Positions 46,875 through 59,455 of a stretch of 64,000 bases of DNA are shown piece after piece. Source of the DNA: Struthio camelus (taxonomy: Eukaryota; Chordata; Aves; Struthioniformes; Struthionidae); the NCBI RefSeq assembly GCF_040807025.1, contig NC_090953.1:1983501-2047500 (forward strand), written 5' to 3'. Position 1 is the first letter of the stretch; each line of letters opens with the position of its first letter. The notes beneath the pieces were generated by a model. The model was not told the DNA's origin. It worked only from the letters and a program-made list of their open reading frames with translations, and searched no databases. Made by a program: the position numbers and the translations under genes.

Positions 46875-47320
46875 GAGAAATTACACGGTGAGCGTGAGTC
46901 AACAGTACCACACGGGGGTGAAAGACAAATATAACCCCAGGTCTCAGCTGGCGTACAGCACTCGGCTTTAGAGTGCTGTCCCTTAAGAAAGGGTTGGATC
47001 AAATGCAGACTACCTACAGAAAACCAGTAGGGATGATCAGACGTTTAGAAAACAATTTACAAGGAAAAAATTGAAGAAATGGAGGTGGTTTGCCTGACAA
47101 AAAGACCAAAGTCTTCAAGTATTTTAAACAAAATTAAAAAAAAAAGCAGAAAAAAGCAGCAGCTTATTTCTGTTCATGGCCCGTACAAGAAGAAAGTGGA
47201 CTTTACATTGCAGCAAGCAAGGCTCAGGTTAAACATTGTGAATAGCAAGGACAGCAAGGTAGTAGAACAAATTGTTGGGGAGCAGAGACTCCAATACCAG
47301 ATACCTCCAAGAAACACCTA
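46875..47320 (+). mobile_element. Second CR1-type LINE 3' fragment, degenerate
   Basis: Contains GTGAGTCAACAGTACCACAC, GGTCTCAGCTGGCGTACAG, GGATGATCAGACGTTTAGAA, TTGAAGAAATGGAGGTGGTT and TTGCAGCAAGCAAGGCTCAG in the order seen in CR1 3' ends. The frame starting at 47079 (118 codons) is a translation of this relic. Same orientation as the fragment at 46.4 kb, but from an overlapping part of the consensus, so these are two insertions or a duplicated one. Confidence 0.75.
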
Positions 47321-47324
47321 TACA

Positions 47325-48700
47325 GCTGTTATGAAGAATGCAAGTGCAGCTAACTCTGCCTTGCAGGGAAGTATGAACCAGATGACCTTCCATACTTTTG
47401 ATTCAGTGTCTGATTACTGCATATTCTACCATTAATTGTTTTACTTTAATGTCCATAAGGCCTAGCCACTAACTCATGCCAGATCTTGGGACAGGATAAA
47501 CATAGGTCCAATTCCACAGTGGGCACAAAAACGTAACGTAAATGACAGCAGTAGAATTTACGGCAAGGCCTAAAGAAATAGGAAGACAACACTGATGGTC
47601 CCAAAGGCACGTGAGCAAATAATTGTGAGGACTTCTATAGTCGCTACAGAACAGCAAAATTACAGGCTCTGTAGGAGAAGGGGTTGTTTATGGGGAACTC
47701 CTCCTTGTTTGAAATAATACTTTGAAATGCAACAAGCAGATAACAAAGGCTGGCACACTATACCAAGCAAAAGTGGGGGCTGACTCTAAAGTAAGGTGGT
47801 AAAACATAAGGCAGCGTGGGATCTGAGGTAAGGAGAAATACTTCCTATTCAAAGCATGAGACCAGAGCACCCAAAAAGGGATGAAATATCAAACCACTAT
47901 CTTGCACAATGCCCTTTGCAGCATTGCTCCATACGGATGTGACGCGATGATATTTGTCAAGCCTACAGAAAAGTATATTCAAATGAGTGATTAACTAGAT
48001 GGTGAGATGTCAGAGAAGTTTTACATGTGTGGATGGCTAAAGGTCTCATTTTTGAGATCTCACATAGAAAGAAATACAGAACTTTAGACAATCCTACCTA
48101 GGATTAGAGAGAAGCTTATTTCAAAGATGATGCCCAATTTGAATTTACATGAGAAGTAAACAAGGCTGCTTTATCTGCTGCAACTGAGATATCACTGATC
48201 AAGGAGGACTGGCAGAAGAAGATGAGGATCTCCGATTCACCTGTGTGATGCATAAACTGATGCCTAACTTCCACAGACAACATCAGAAAGACAGCATGAG
48301 ATTTTAAATTTGGGCAGAAAGCAGAACTAGGTAGCAACTGAACTTTTGGTTTGACCATTAGGTTTGTGCTTATGCAAAATGAGGGACTGAGGAAGCAAGA
48401 ATAAGACTTTGTTTTTTGATTATCTACAGAAAACCAAAAGAGGGACAAAGATGACATGGTGAAGAAGCATCTAGGAACGTTGAGAAAAGAACTGGTGGTA
48501 GTCACAGATGCTATGAGAAAACCTAAGTCACAAAGAGTATGACTGCTAGTGGCAAAAGCAAGATGACTGAACAAATTTCTGTTTCTAATTACTGGAAACT
48601 CTTGGTCCTCTTATTAGAGAATAAATATATATTTATTTCAGCTTTGCACCCTATTGTATGTTATGGACTGAGAAGTATAAGGAGATTTAAGAAAAATAAA
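47325..48700. other. AT-rich non-coding stretch
   Basis: No recognisable exon. A 152-codon minus-strand frame (48116-48574) is Ser/Phe-rich and open, but has no family signature and no splice context. It may belong to an old repeat, but I cannot name one. Confidence 0.4.
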
Positions 48701-48719
48701 TATCATAACGATTTCCGAG

Positions 48720-48803
48720 ATGATGAAAGTTCTGGTTTTGACTTGAACATCACTACAGTTGAGCCATGAGTGATGTTCAAGTCAAAACCAGAACTTTCAT
48801 CAT
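48720..48803. repeat. Perfect 35-bp inverted repeat with 14-nt spacer
   Basis: The left arm 48720-48754 (begins ATGATGAAAGTTCTGG) and right arm 48769-48803 (begins AGTGATGTTCAAGTC) are exact reverse complements over 35 bp, separated by 14 nt. Outside the arms, the flanks show only weak, gapped similarity. Read inward, each arm encodes the same peptide DESSGFDLNIT. It could form a long hairpin in DNA or RNA. Confidence 0.97.
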
Positions 48804-48809
48804 AATTTT

Positions 48810-51800
48810 CTATCTCAGGTGATTTATCACGAAAATCATCCGGGTATGGATGTTACAAAATCATCTGTCTCAGAACAGAATGGATAATTGAGCCATGTAT
48901 CAAATTTAGCAGCACGTTACTTGTTAACCTCCGATATTCACCATATAAACACTTGTCTTCCAGTAGACTATTTTCACCTGCAACTTCATAAAAGGCTGAG
49001 GCACAACATGAACCTCAAGAAGTAAAATAAGATGTATACCAATACCAATAAACTTGAAAACACATTGCATCTTTCTAGAGGGCAGGAAACAAGCCAGTCA
49101 TATCACCATTTATACATTCCTAGACAATTAAAGCAAAATCTTTTGTTCAGATCACAGAACTCAGCTGAGTCAACTGAATTGCTCCAGTTGAACTAATTGA
49201 ATTTCAATTACTTAAATCTGTTTTTGAACAGTTTTGTATGATGTTCAAAAGACTGAAGACTTCCTTTGTAAATGGAAGTGTATGTGTGGGGGGACAACAA
49301 ACAAACTAGCTGTTACCCAGAAAATAACAATGTCTAATAAAATTCGATATACTGCTCTAGAGAAATGTATCTTCTTGTGAAGGCCTCCATTTACTAGAGT
49401 GGCACATGAGGGACTTCCTGTGTTAGAATCCTCTTTCCAAGAGAAGTTAAGTAGCAACCCTCATTCTGCATTCTACTAAATTAAAACTGATTTTTTTATC
49501 AAAGCCCTGTTTCATCCCCAAAGTTACTTTTGCGTTAGCAGACACAAAATATGCGTGAACTACAGTTTTAGAGAACACAGTGCATATATGCTATTTGTAC
49601 AACCGCCACTTTATTCTGTTTTTGAATAAGGTATCTACACATTCCAGCACAAGTCAGAACTTCAAATTGTTAAATTAGTTTTTCATTTTCATCCTGTATG
49701 TCTTAAAAGTAGCTGCATTTCTTTTTATAACTGGGCATAAAAATGATAGAAGAGACATATTACTCTCAAAGACTAGCCTGCATGTTTACAAAGCACTAAG
49801 TATTTTGGGATGGATAGCAGGGGTAACTTAACAGTCAGTTAGGATTAAGTTCTAATCTATCTCTGTTTCCCACAGGATGCACACATCACTTACTCCACCC
49901 TCAACTTACCCATCTACAAAATGGATGCAAATCTTACTCCTAATTTGTACATCTCATGAATATTTTTCATAGTTATCACAATTATTGGCTGGATTTGTCT
50001 CTGGCTCAGCAAGTTCTTGGATCATTAGAAGCATTGCAAAATCCTCTTCCAGAGAGTTGGCTAAAACAGAAGTTTCATATCCTCTGGTCACCTGTGACTG
50101 ACCTTAAATTTTAACAATGGAATAATTTATTTATGTAACAGCGCATAAAAGGAATGGACACACAATATACAAAGCCTGTGCATTCGGCAAAAAAAAAAAA
50201 AAGTCATGAAGAAAAGCAGAGAAACTAAGTGACTTAAAACTGTTATTTGTTAACCTGCTTTGGAGACTGTGAAAAGTTAATTGTTGAGGAAAAGAAAAAC
50301 TCAGAGATGAGCTGATCGCTTCTTAAACTAGCAGAAATTGTACCTCTCTTTTAAAAACTATTTTTGTTTATAGGCTTTAAAAAGGGATTACTTTAATTTT
50401 TAAAAATAAGCAGTTCCCTCCCTAGTCTCCATATCAGAAAAAGGCCAGATGATAGCATGGAAAAAAGATTAAGCTACTATTTTCAGGCTTGGATTTTTTT
50501 ATTATAAAGAAACCACAAAGACACACCTCAACTTGGGGCAAAATACATTTTGTAGAGAATCTTATTTGTGAAAACACCATTAAAAATTAAGATGCAACCC
50601 ACCCTCCTTCTCATATTCCATTCAGGCCCTTGCCTGCGTTACCAGGGCCAGGTCAACATACCTTCTATTTGCATGAAGGCTGTTCTCCATTTGTGCAGAG
50701 CACATGCATGGCAGAACCAACATCAAAGCTAGCGGCCAGATTGTTTCAACTAATCGTTACTCATCATTTTGTCAGGACAAACTGATAAACATCTGTGACA
50801 AAGAAAATATGCAAGACATCTTCCACAAAAAAGGTCACTTCATTAGGGATGAGTCCCAATGCACACATAGATATACATCAGACATATGAAAGCTGCAGAT
50901 GTGCTAAATGACTTACCACCATTGTGTCCGCAGTCAGGAAGTGTTTGGGGGAGTATAGGGCGTCTTCTTTCTCTACAGTACAGCTCAGCCCTAGAGATTT
51001 ACTGTAGGACCCATATTCTGCCTGAATTTAAGCCTGTAAGAATTGTACCGTAGCAATCAATGGCAGAAAGAAGTCAGGAATGCTTACAGACTATTTTAAT
51101 GAAATAAGTAACAATCTTGTGATATCTCGCTATACGTGAACTTCTGACTCCTATTTACCTCTCCTGAATCAAGCCACCAAAGCCTTTACTCAAGAATGCC
51201 AAACAAACTAAAGGGGGTAAGTTCTTAAGAAACAGGAGGTGGAGATGACAAAAATAAAGTGACAGCCAAGTGAAAAGTTATGTGCAGAAAGATCTTGCAA
51301 TTCCTTTAAAAGCATGAGGAAGACAATGAAATCAAGGAGGCTTCCCCACACGCACACGTGTGTCTGTGTGTAGATGATACTCTAAATAGCTAGGAAGGAA
51401 GCCAAGCATTTTCTTACATGGGGCAGAACAATTATTTCTACTGCAAAGATGAAATTTTATGATGTTAATGCAGTTGTAGGGGCTAGAGAGTTAAATAGAT
51501 CTGCTCTGCCTATAAATTTCAGGGTTCCTGCGTTCTAGATCCATCTTTGATGCTAGCCTGTTGTATAAACTTTGGCAATTCACTTCAAGTAGAAATTGCG
51601 TTTATCATTTGCGTGCTGGAAAAGTGAGTTCTGATGATGCATGATATGTTAATGTGAGAAAATAAGAAAAATTTTTTTATGGTGAGTATTTCAAAACTGT
51701 CCCCCCAATATTTTTTCTCATTTGAACTAGAAATGTGCATGAAAGAAGCCTGGGTCTAGCAGATTATTCCCTCACCCCCATTTTTTTCCAAGATCTTCTT

Positions 51801-54800
51801 ACCCCCAAAATTCCATTTTGGAACAGATCTGAAATGTTTCACTCAAAACTGGAAAAAATATTACTACTTCAAAAATTTGACCTACATTTTAAGGAAGTGA
51901 CAAATAGAAAATATCATCACAAAGAAAAGTTGAAAATTCCTACTTATCACAATACAGAAATAAATGTACATTAGGTTTAAGTTTTAAATTAAATTTAGGT
52001 TTTTTATTTCTTGCCTGAATTTGCCAGATTTGACTCATTATCAGAAAAATTCAGTCCACCTGAATCTCTGCTTTCATTACTATTTATGCAAAACACAAAC
52101 AAAAAAACTTACCATCTCTAATTCCAAAATTTTAGTGCAACCCAACACTTAAGGAAACCCTGTGAAGCTTTGATATAAAACTTAACAGAAATAGCCCCAT
52201 CTGTTTACACCGGTTTGAAGTTGGCAAGTTTGGAACAAGATATTATGCTTCTGCTTTTCTCCATCACTTACGCTACAACCGACAGAGCACTGGACATGAC
52301 AGATTTTTTTTTAGTACTGGCAGAAGTTACTATAGCAGCTGCACTGGTAATTACGCTGGTAACTATGTCCTATGAATCACATTCCTCTTTAAGTCCCCTG
52401 CCCAAGAACTGTCCTCACTTTCATCTTCACTACTTAAACTGTCAGACTTGAGAACACTCACCTCTACCGCAGCAGGTTTAGTACAACATGCCCTTTCTAC
52501 AGTAGGTGCTTCTTATTTTGAGTGTAAAAAAGAAATACGTTCTGTTCCTTTGAGGCACTTTCTCTGAATCAAAACCTAACCATAGTGTAAGGTACAAAAC
52601 CTGGAAGCACATTTCTTGTTTTTTTTCCTCCCCTTGGATAGGGTAGAGCCAGTCAAATATTGCTGAAAGTTTTTTTTAAGTCCTAGTTCAACAGTAAGAC
52701 TCCTTTAATGTCAAATACATTCACAGGCCTGGATGACCAACAGCAGTAAGAATAGCTGAATACTCAGTTACAAAATATGTAATATGTATACAAAAAACTG
52801 GAATTGTTGCTCTTTGCTAACCACATAATTATTTTTCATTGCTTAAACTCTGTAGGGGAATCTTTAAGCTAACAAGATAAAGTATCACAGCCATAGAAAA
52901 AGCACTTATCTGTGATGACATCAGCCTATCTTCATAACAATAATAAGATGATTAATGCTTCAGAAAAGAAATACAAAGAAATTTGCCAATTTATATGAAG
53001 AATGGCTTGGTTACCTAGAGAACGTCAAAGGATAAACCTAATGAATACTCTTAAGTATTCTTTTCACAAAAAGGGACAATGTACAATGCATCTTTAAAAA
53101 AGAAAACCAAATCCTGTCCTAAATACACCACAAGTACAACAAATAGTTTTGGCAGAACAGAAAACACATTTGACAACAGAAAACTGGGAAAAAAATGGGT
53201 ACTGCAAAAGATTGCAGAAAACTTTTTTAAAAATAGTATACAAGTTGTGGAAGGTTTACAAATAGATACCGACCAGTTTATTACAGACCAGCAAAAATGT
53301 GTGCAACTTCACTACTAGGCTTCACCGGCCTGCCTGATATTGTATAGATGAAAAGGGAGAGAGCATCCTACACTAAACTCTGGAAGAGAGAGCAGTTTTG
53401 ACACATACCGGAAACACTATAATTGCATGCTAAAGACAATTAATGGGAGGCGCACTGTCAGATTGAGAAACCAGTATGTGTGATGACACTGTTGCTTTAT
53501 TACCTTCCGATACATGTATTCGACACCAAACAGATGAAGTACACATTCTTTTCCCAACACGACGGAGCACTACTAATAGCCGTTATGGATACGACACGAA
53601 ATAAGGCAGTGATGGCAAACAACTGGCACCACAGCCAAACACAGCCCTGATAGCTGTGGGTTGGCAGTGGTGACAGTACTACAACAACACCAGAGAGAGA
53701 AAAGTGTGCCATCCCTGGAACAGAGCGGGACAGCCAACAACAACAAACAGTACTGCTAGCTCGTGTAGCCCAGAGAACAAACTACATGTACAGAAATGTA
53801 GGAACTCTTAATGAGAAACATAGGAAGACCAGACATTGTTATTGTAATGCTATGTTCATTTAAAAAATGTTTTTCATTAACACGCTGCCTTCTGTGTAGA
53901 ATTCTGAAAAACGTTTCTTAAACCATGTTTACTCAAACTTCATTGAACAGAGTTTTATACAAAGTATCCCCACATTACAGAGAAGGAAAAATAAGACACA
54001 AAGAAAATGTTTTTTTTCCAAGAAAGCCTGAAGCATAATAAAAGGAAACTTGAAACAGTCATGCTATTTCTTCAGTAGTGGACTGAAAAAATAAAATAAA
54101 ATAAAAATCAGGAACTTGTCTCATTTTTTTCACTGGATGGATCCCTCTTTCATTGCACTTTTTTTTGCCAGCACTTCCCTCTGGAATGTAAGGGAGATTA
54201 CAATCAGAAAACAAAACAGTGCAGAGTATCCTAATTCCTCTTATATACGATTTTGCAAGTTTAAGAGTATTTCTGAAGACTAGACTATAACATATTAGTT
54301 CATTCCACACACAAATTAATTTCTTCTTCACCTAGTTTGTTAAAAGTTCCTTCCCATTCTATACATTGCTTTAAATAACCTCTCTGCATTCTTGTCTGAG
54401 CTTCCCAGTTGTATATTAGTCTCTTATAACTAGAGAACAGAACATTGTGACACAACTATGCGGTATTTGCGAGCAATTAATGTAGAAACCAATGGGAATC
54501 ACTCACATGCTAGAGCAATTATACACCAGTCCCAAAAGTCAGCCCTAGAAATTGTATTGTTTTGAACTTGTCTAACTCCCTTGAAGGACTGCTTACATCA
54601 AAAATTCTGAGCAAATATCAGCAGACAAGAACATCTCTGGATCTAAATTTGACCCTCCTGCTTGTACCTTGCTAGCCACTACTGACCTGGGATAGATTTG
54701 AACAAGCGAACTAGAGACAAAAGGCACACTACAAACATCCAAGTCTCTTAAAATGGTGGTATGCTCCAGTGTTTATTTGCCCAAAGACTTCAGCTTTTTA

Positions 54801-57240
54801 TTTTTCCTTTTTTTTTTTTTTTTTAATTCTGTCTATAGCACTGCCATATTGATTTTAAGGATCTCGGAGTATAAATCTGTGTTGTCAGAAAACTTAGTTA
54901 TAGTTTCCCCATACACATTTTTGTTCCTTTAGCCCAGCATTCCTTGATACTCGTGATCAATATCATTGTAAATTCCCATTAATGACCAATTATCCAGCTA
55001 CACTGGGGGGGTAAGGGCAGGGAAGAGCAGCAATTTAAGAGCAGAATTTTCTCTTTCCAGTTATCGGATCTACATACACAAGAAATGACAAAAGAGGATG
55101 TTACACAAAAAATGAAGGAATGCATTGTTTAGATGCAGTAGGGGCAAATAATACTCCTTTGTAGATCAGCTGATATCTTATAAGCCACAAAAGCCAGTCT
55201 GGAGCTCATTTCAGCCAATGCTCAACTAGTCAGTAACTTTCCAACATAAGAAATTCTACTGGCTTCTATATTATGAACCATACACTTAGGGTACAGGTGG
55301 CCTTCATAAAAAAACTTGTCTTGATCTAGGACTGCAGTATTTCACGTTAAAAAAAAAAAAAAAAAAATAGATGCACAAGACTCTCTGTAGCAAAACACTA
55401 ATTCTGGATGAGGTGACCTGAAATCACCTAATTAGTCAAACCAGCAGCAACACCAAATAGCTCTTAATGCTAGATCAGAACATATCTAAAAGATAATCAC
55501 ATAGAAGCACATGAAAACCTAATTCAGTCCCAGGAATAATTGAAGAGCTTCTTTATCTTTTAGAAGGAGTATTTTCAATATTTTAAATTTTGGCCCAGGA
55601 TGCTGAAGTATAACAGCCAGCTTCTGCATGCAAACTTGCATTTACAATTCAATGCCCATAAAATTATTTATAGATTATTTTGAGTAACAAGGAAATTGGA
55701 CAAGTATGGGAACCATTAACCAAAAAAAAAAAAAAAAAAAAAAAAAATCAAACATCAACTGCAGTGACTCTCATACTCACAGTGTTAACTTCTTTGTACT
55801 CAGGTTTTGAAAACCAGAACATACCAACATGAATGGGAGAATATTTTCATGTTCCAGTGGGAGACTGACCATTGGACTGGTGGGAAGCTAGTTTTTAGTT
55901 TTGACTAGCTGTCAAGACGCCGACAAGAGAGGATTCCATACATTTTGTTAGTACAGTATTTCCTGATTACCGATGTCTAGAACAGACACAGTTGACAGCT
56001 TTATTCATGAAAACGCATAACAAGAAATACTCCAACTAACTCTTCTTAATTTTGCTTCATCACGATGCAACAGCTTCTTCCCCTATTACAAAGGGGAGAA
56101 AACTGGATCCTTAATTTAAATGCCATAATCATATCAGTCTTTTAAGCTGATTTACCTTTTCTTTTATCCTAAATCTAATAACCAATCCATTGGTCAGAGA
56201 TTTAAAATATATATATATATATATATACTACACACATATATTTTTTATTATTATTATAAAAGCTGTACCTCCAAAAGTGTTATTTAAAATGCATTTACCA
56301 TCATGACCGGTTGCTCAGATATTTAGCCTTTGGAACATTTCCCTTCATTTTAGTCCTCCCAACAGTTTTCAAGACTTCTACAATTCCTGTAATAAGAGCA
56401 GTGTGTGCATGCATGGGGAAGTGGGAAAACCAACACCTTTAAACATATTTTTTTAAATAAACTTCCCCCAGTATTTTGGAGAACAACTTACAACTTTATA
56501 TATTCAAACATAATTTGAACTTACAACTTGTTCTCACTTGAGCGGAAACGAAGAAGAAAGTCTTTCTGCATTCTCAGAAACTTTTTTTTTCTAAATGATG
56601 CTGGTTTAGTTAATTCTTACAGACACTTGGTTTCCATGATAAAAGCTCTTTTCCAAAGGTCTTCGCCTGTGCCATTAAAACCGTCAGACCAAACCTTCTT
56701 TTATGAAGCCTCAGCCCAAGGACCACTTTTGTTCACACCTGAAAAGAAGATTTTAAAATAGAGCAAAAATAAAATTCAGATTGATCCAGAAGTCCTAAAC
56801 ACTTTGCAAACTTTATGTTTTAAACCAATTACCCTAACTTTTGTCCTGGTGAAGCCAGTGCCACAGAACAGTGTTGACTTGTCCAAGGGCAGAACCACGC
56901 TACAGACAAAGCAGAAATCCAGTGGCTCCAACAGCTAAATCCTATGAGGCCCTAAATCAGCACAAAAATATTTGTCTGTTGCAAAATACCTGTGCTACCA
57001 ACTGCAAGTTACATTTGTTGTTACCTTTAAGCCGGATCCACCTTGACCTCTCTCCCAACTCACAAACACTCTCACAGAATTCATGCTTAGGTGTCAATAC
57101 AAATGATGCGGGTAAAACAAGACAAGAAAATCCCCACCCTACCCTGCAAAGCATCACGGTTTCCCAGCAATCCTCGTCTTTTTTGCTAGCACCAAGTACT
57201 TCGAACAAGTCACGCGGACTTTTGCGAGCCCTCAAGTCTC
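48810..57240. other. AT-rich intergenic DNA upstream of ANP32A
   Basis: Unique AT-rich sequence with simple repeats: an A-run at 55349-55367, an A-run of 26 at 55722-55747 and (TA)n at 56206-56227. Short ORFs only. Composition turns GC-rich abruptly after about 57.2 kb, where the ANP32A CpG island begins. Confidence 0.6.
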
Positions 57241-57244
57241 CCCC

Positions 57245-58531
57245 CGACCACCTGAGGTGACGGCGAGGTTAACGAGTCCACGGAAATGCCGGTGGCTCTG
57301 CGCGAAGGGACGAGCTGGACGGGGCGCGAAGCAAACGAAGCGCGTTTCATCTACCACCTGCCGAGCCCGGGGAAAGCGGCTGGACAAACCCAAGTCTCGA
57401 GCGAGCGAGGGAGCGCGCAGCGGCGCGCGTGGCGTGTCACCGCCGCCGGGACACCGGCGGCTCCGACGCTTGACGCAGGCGGCAAGCCTTGCCGGGGCAT
57501 GGTTAGTGCTTCCCTTCAGAGAGCTGCCTGGAAAAAGGATACAGAACAGAAACAGGCGAATATACCTCTTATTGGCCACGCCAACCCTTCCCCACCGCCG
57601 GAACCAGCGACGGGAGGCGAGAGGCGGCAGGGCCCGGGGTGACGCTGCCGCTCGGGGCAGCGACAGGCGCCTCCACAGCGAGGGAACCGGCCCGCGACGC
57701 TTCGTGACCCCCCTCCTCCATTTTCCCGCGCGCCCTCAGCAGCCGGGGCCTCTCCCCACAGCATCCCCCCCCCCCCCCGCCCCGACTCGCGCAGCCAAAA
57801 ATAAACGAATAAATAAATAAAAAGAGCGAGGGGAGAGGCGGCCCCGAGTGCCGGCCGCCGCCGCCCCTGAGGAACGGCGGCCGCCCCTCCCCCGCGCGCC
57901 TGCCCGCCCCTCAACGGCCGGCGGCCCGCGCGCGCCATTCCCCGCGCCCGCGCTCGCTCCGCTCCGCTCCGCACCTTTCCCTCCCTCCTGGCTTCGCGCC
58001 CCTGCCCGGCCGGCTCTAGCGCCGCTCCCCGCCCCGCGCCTCGGCGCCTCCCCCAGGATCCGGAAGGCGGGGGAGCGGAGGAGGGAGGGTGGTGTTGGGG
58101 GGGGGGGGAAGAAAGAGGAGGGGGGGGGCGACGGGAGAGCGCGCCCCATCCCCAGCGCGGAGCCGCCGCCGCTCCTTCCCCAGCAGCCACCAGCACGGAA
58201 TGATCCTCCGCTCCCAGCCGGGCTGTCCCCCTGGCCGGCTTCGCCGTTCTCTCATTGGCTCCCGCCGCCCTTTTGCCCGCCCCATTGGCTCCGGCCGCCA
58301 GTTGCGGCGCGGCGGTTGGCGGGCGAGGGCGTCAATCAAGCCGGAGCCCGCGGGAGCGCCCGCCTCCGCAGCTATCAGGTTAGTGTTCGCCGCGGTGCTG
58401 GGGCTCGGGATTCCGAGCGGAGCTGGTTGCGCCCTCAAAGTCCCTCACCGCGCTGGCGTTGGGGGGGTCTGCATCGGTGTCGGTGCACGAGCGGGGCCGG
58501 CGACAGCGAGCCACTCCTGCCAGCCACGGAC
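57245..58531 (+). promoter_or_regulatory. ANP32A: ANP32A CpG-island promoter and 5' UTR
   Basis: Dense CpG sequence leading into the ANP32A start codon. Two inverted CCAAT boxes (ATTGG at 58254-58258 and 58284-58288, 30 bp apart) are separated by GC boxes and followed by GGCGGTTGGCGGGCG (E2F-like). There is no TATA box. Transcription probably begins around 58.3-58.4 kb, giving a 5' UTR of roughly 100-200 nt. This fits a broadly expressed housekeeping promoter with NF-Y and Sp1 input. Confidence 0.75.
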
Positions 58532-58585
58532 ATGGACATGAAGAAAAGGATCCACTTAGAGCTGCGGAACAGGACGCCCTCAGAT
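58532..58585 (+). CDS. ANP32A: ANP32A exon 1 (acidic nuclear phosphoprotein 32 family member A), partial gene
   Basis: ATG at 58532 in a good Kozak context (GGACATGG) encodes MDMKKRIHLELRNRTPSD and ends at a GAT|GTAAGC donor, the same boundary as in other vertebrate ANP32A genes as I recall. ANP32A is a leucine-rich-repeat protein with a long acidic tail. It acts as a histone chaperone and phosphatase-2A inhibitor, and shuttles between nucleus and cytoplasm. Only the N-terminal cap before the first leucine-rich repeat lies in the window. Exon 2 (starting KELVLDN) was not found up to 64000, so intron 1 exceeds 5.4 kb. The bird-specific insertion known from this gene would be in later exons and cannot be assessed here. 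Confidence 0.95.
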
Positions 58586-59221
58586 GTAAGCAATGCAAAA
58601 AAAAAAAAAAAAATCCATCCCACATTTTTTTTTTAAAAGGGGGGGGGGAGTGTGTTCAACCCCCCCCCCCGGCGAGGTTTGGGGGTGCAGTGGCAAGGGG
58701 GTGGGGAAGGTGCCAGGCGGCGCGGGGGCCGCTGCTGCCCTTGAGGTGCCTACCTGTGTGTGTATGTGTCCGTGCACCCAATTTGGGGTGCCCGAAGGCG
58801 CACGCGTTATGGTCTAGGGGGAAACTATAAGCCGCTCCTGACTCTGCTGGTGTGAAATGCATTAAAGGGGCTTGCAGTGCATTAAATAAAAATAAGTTGG
58901 TGCTCCTCTCTGGCGTGTTTAGTTTGCAAATATTTGTACTGGGTGCTGGGCAGGGAGAGACAGACAGAGACTGTGAGTGAGTTGCAAATGGTTTAGTTTA
59001 AAGTGCGTCTTCATTTCTTTGCAGTGATCAGGCAAGAGAGACTGGGGAGCCATATTTGTAACTTTGTAGTCCTCATGAACGCGCCCTTTCTCTCTCTCTC
59101 CCTCTCTCCAGATGCTGAGAAGATTAAAAAAAAAGAATTTTAAACAAATGGTTAGCGTTTTTAGAGATCTGATATCGCTGCCGGTAGCGTAAGCGCTGAA
59201 TTAAAAAAAATCGCAAAAAAT

Positions 59222-59310
59222 AAATGCACTCTCCACCCCCCTCCATCCACACACACATACACACGCACACACACAAAAAGGCTGGCTGCGTGTGTGTGTG
59301 CGCGTGTTTT
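59222..59310. repeat. Facing CA and TG tracts (Z-DNA or hairpin-prone)
   Basis: A CA-rich tract (about 59248-59275) is followed within about 15 bp by a TGCGTGTGTGTGTGCGCGTG tract. The two are complementary and both alternate purine and pyrimidine. Confidence 0.85.
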
Positions 59311-59455
59311 TTGTTTTTTTTCGGGGGCTTTTTCTCCCCCCCCCCAACCACCCCCCCCTCCTCCCTTTCCTCGGGGTTGGACTTAAGGTTGTTGGTGCAG
59401 CGTCTGCCTGAATAAAGGAGAACAAGAAACTTTGTCAGGACAAAAATAGTCCGGC

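Noticed and set aside
47079-47435. 118-codon plus-strand frame, Lys/Arg-rich start
   Set aside because: It coincides with a degenerate CR1 3' end, which is normally noncoding.
48116-48574. 152-codon minus-strand frame in AT-rich DNA
   Set aside because: Ser/Phe-rich, no family signature, no splice sites or promoter context. Could be chance.
57257-57820. 187-codon plus-strand frame in the ANP32A CpG island
   Set aside because: Composition-driven and upstream of the likely transcription start, with no recognisable protein similarity.
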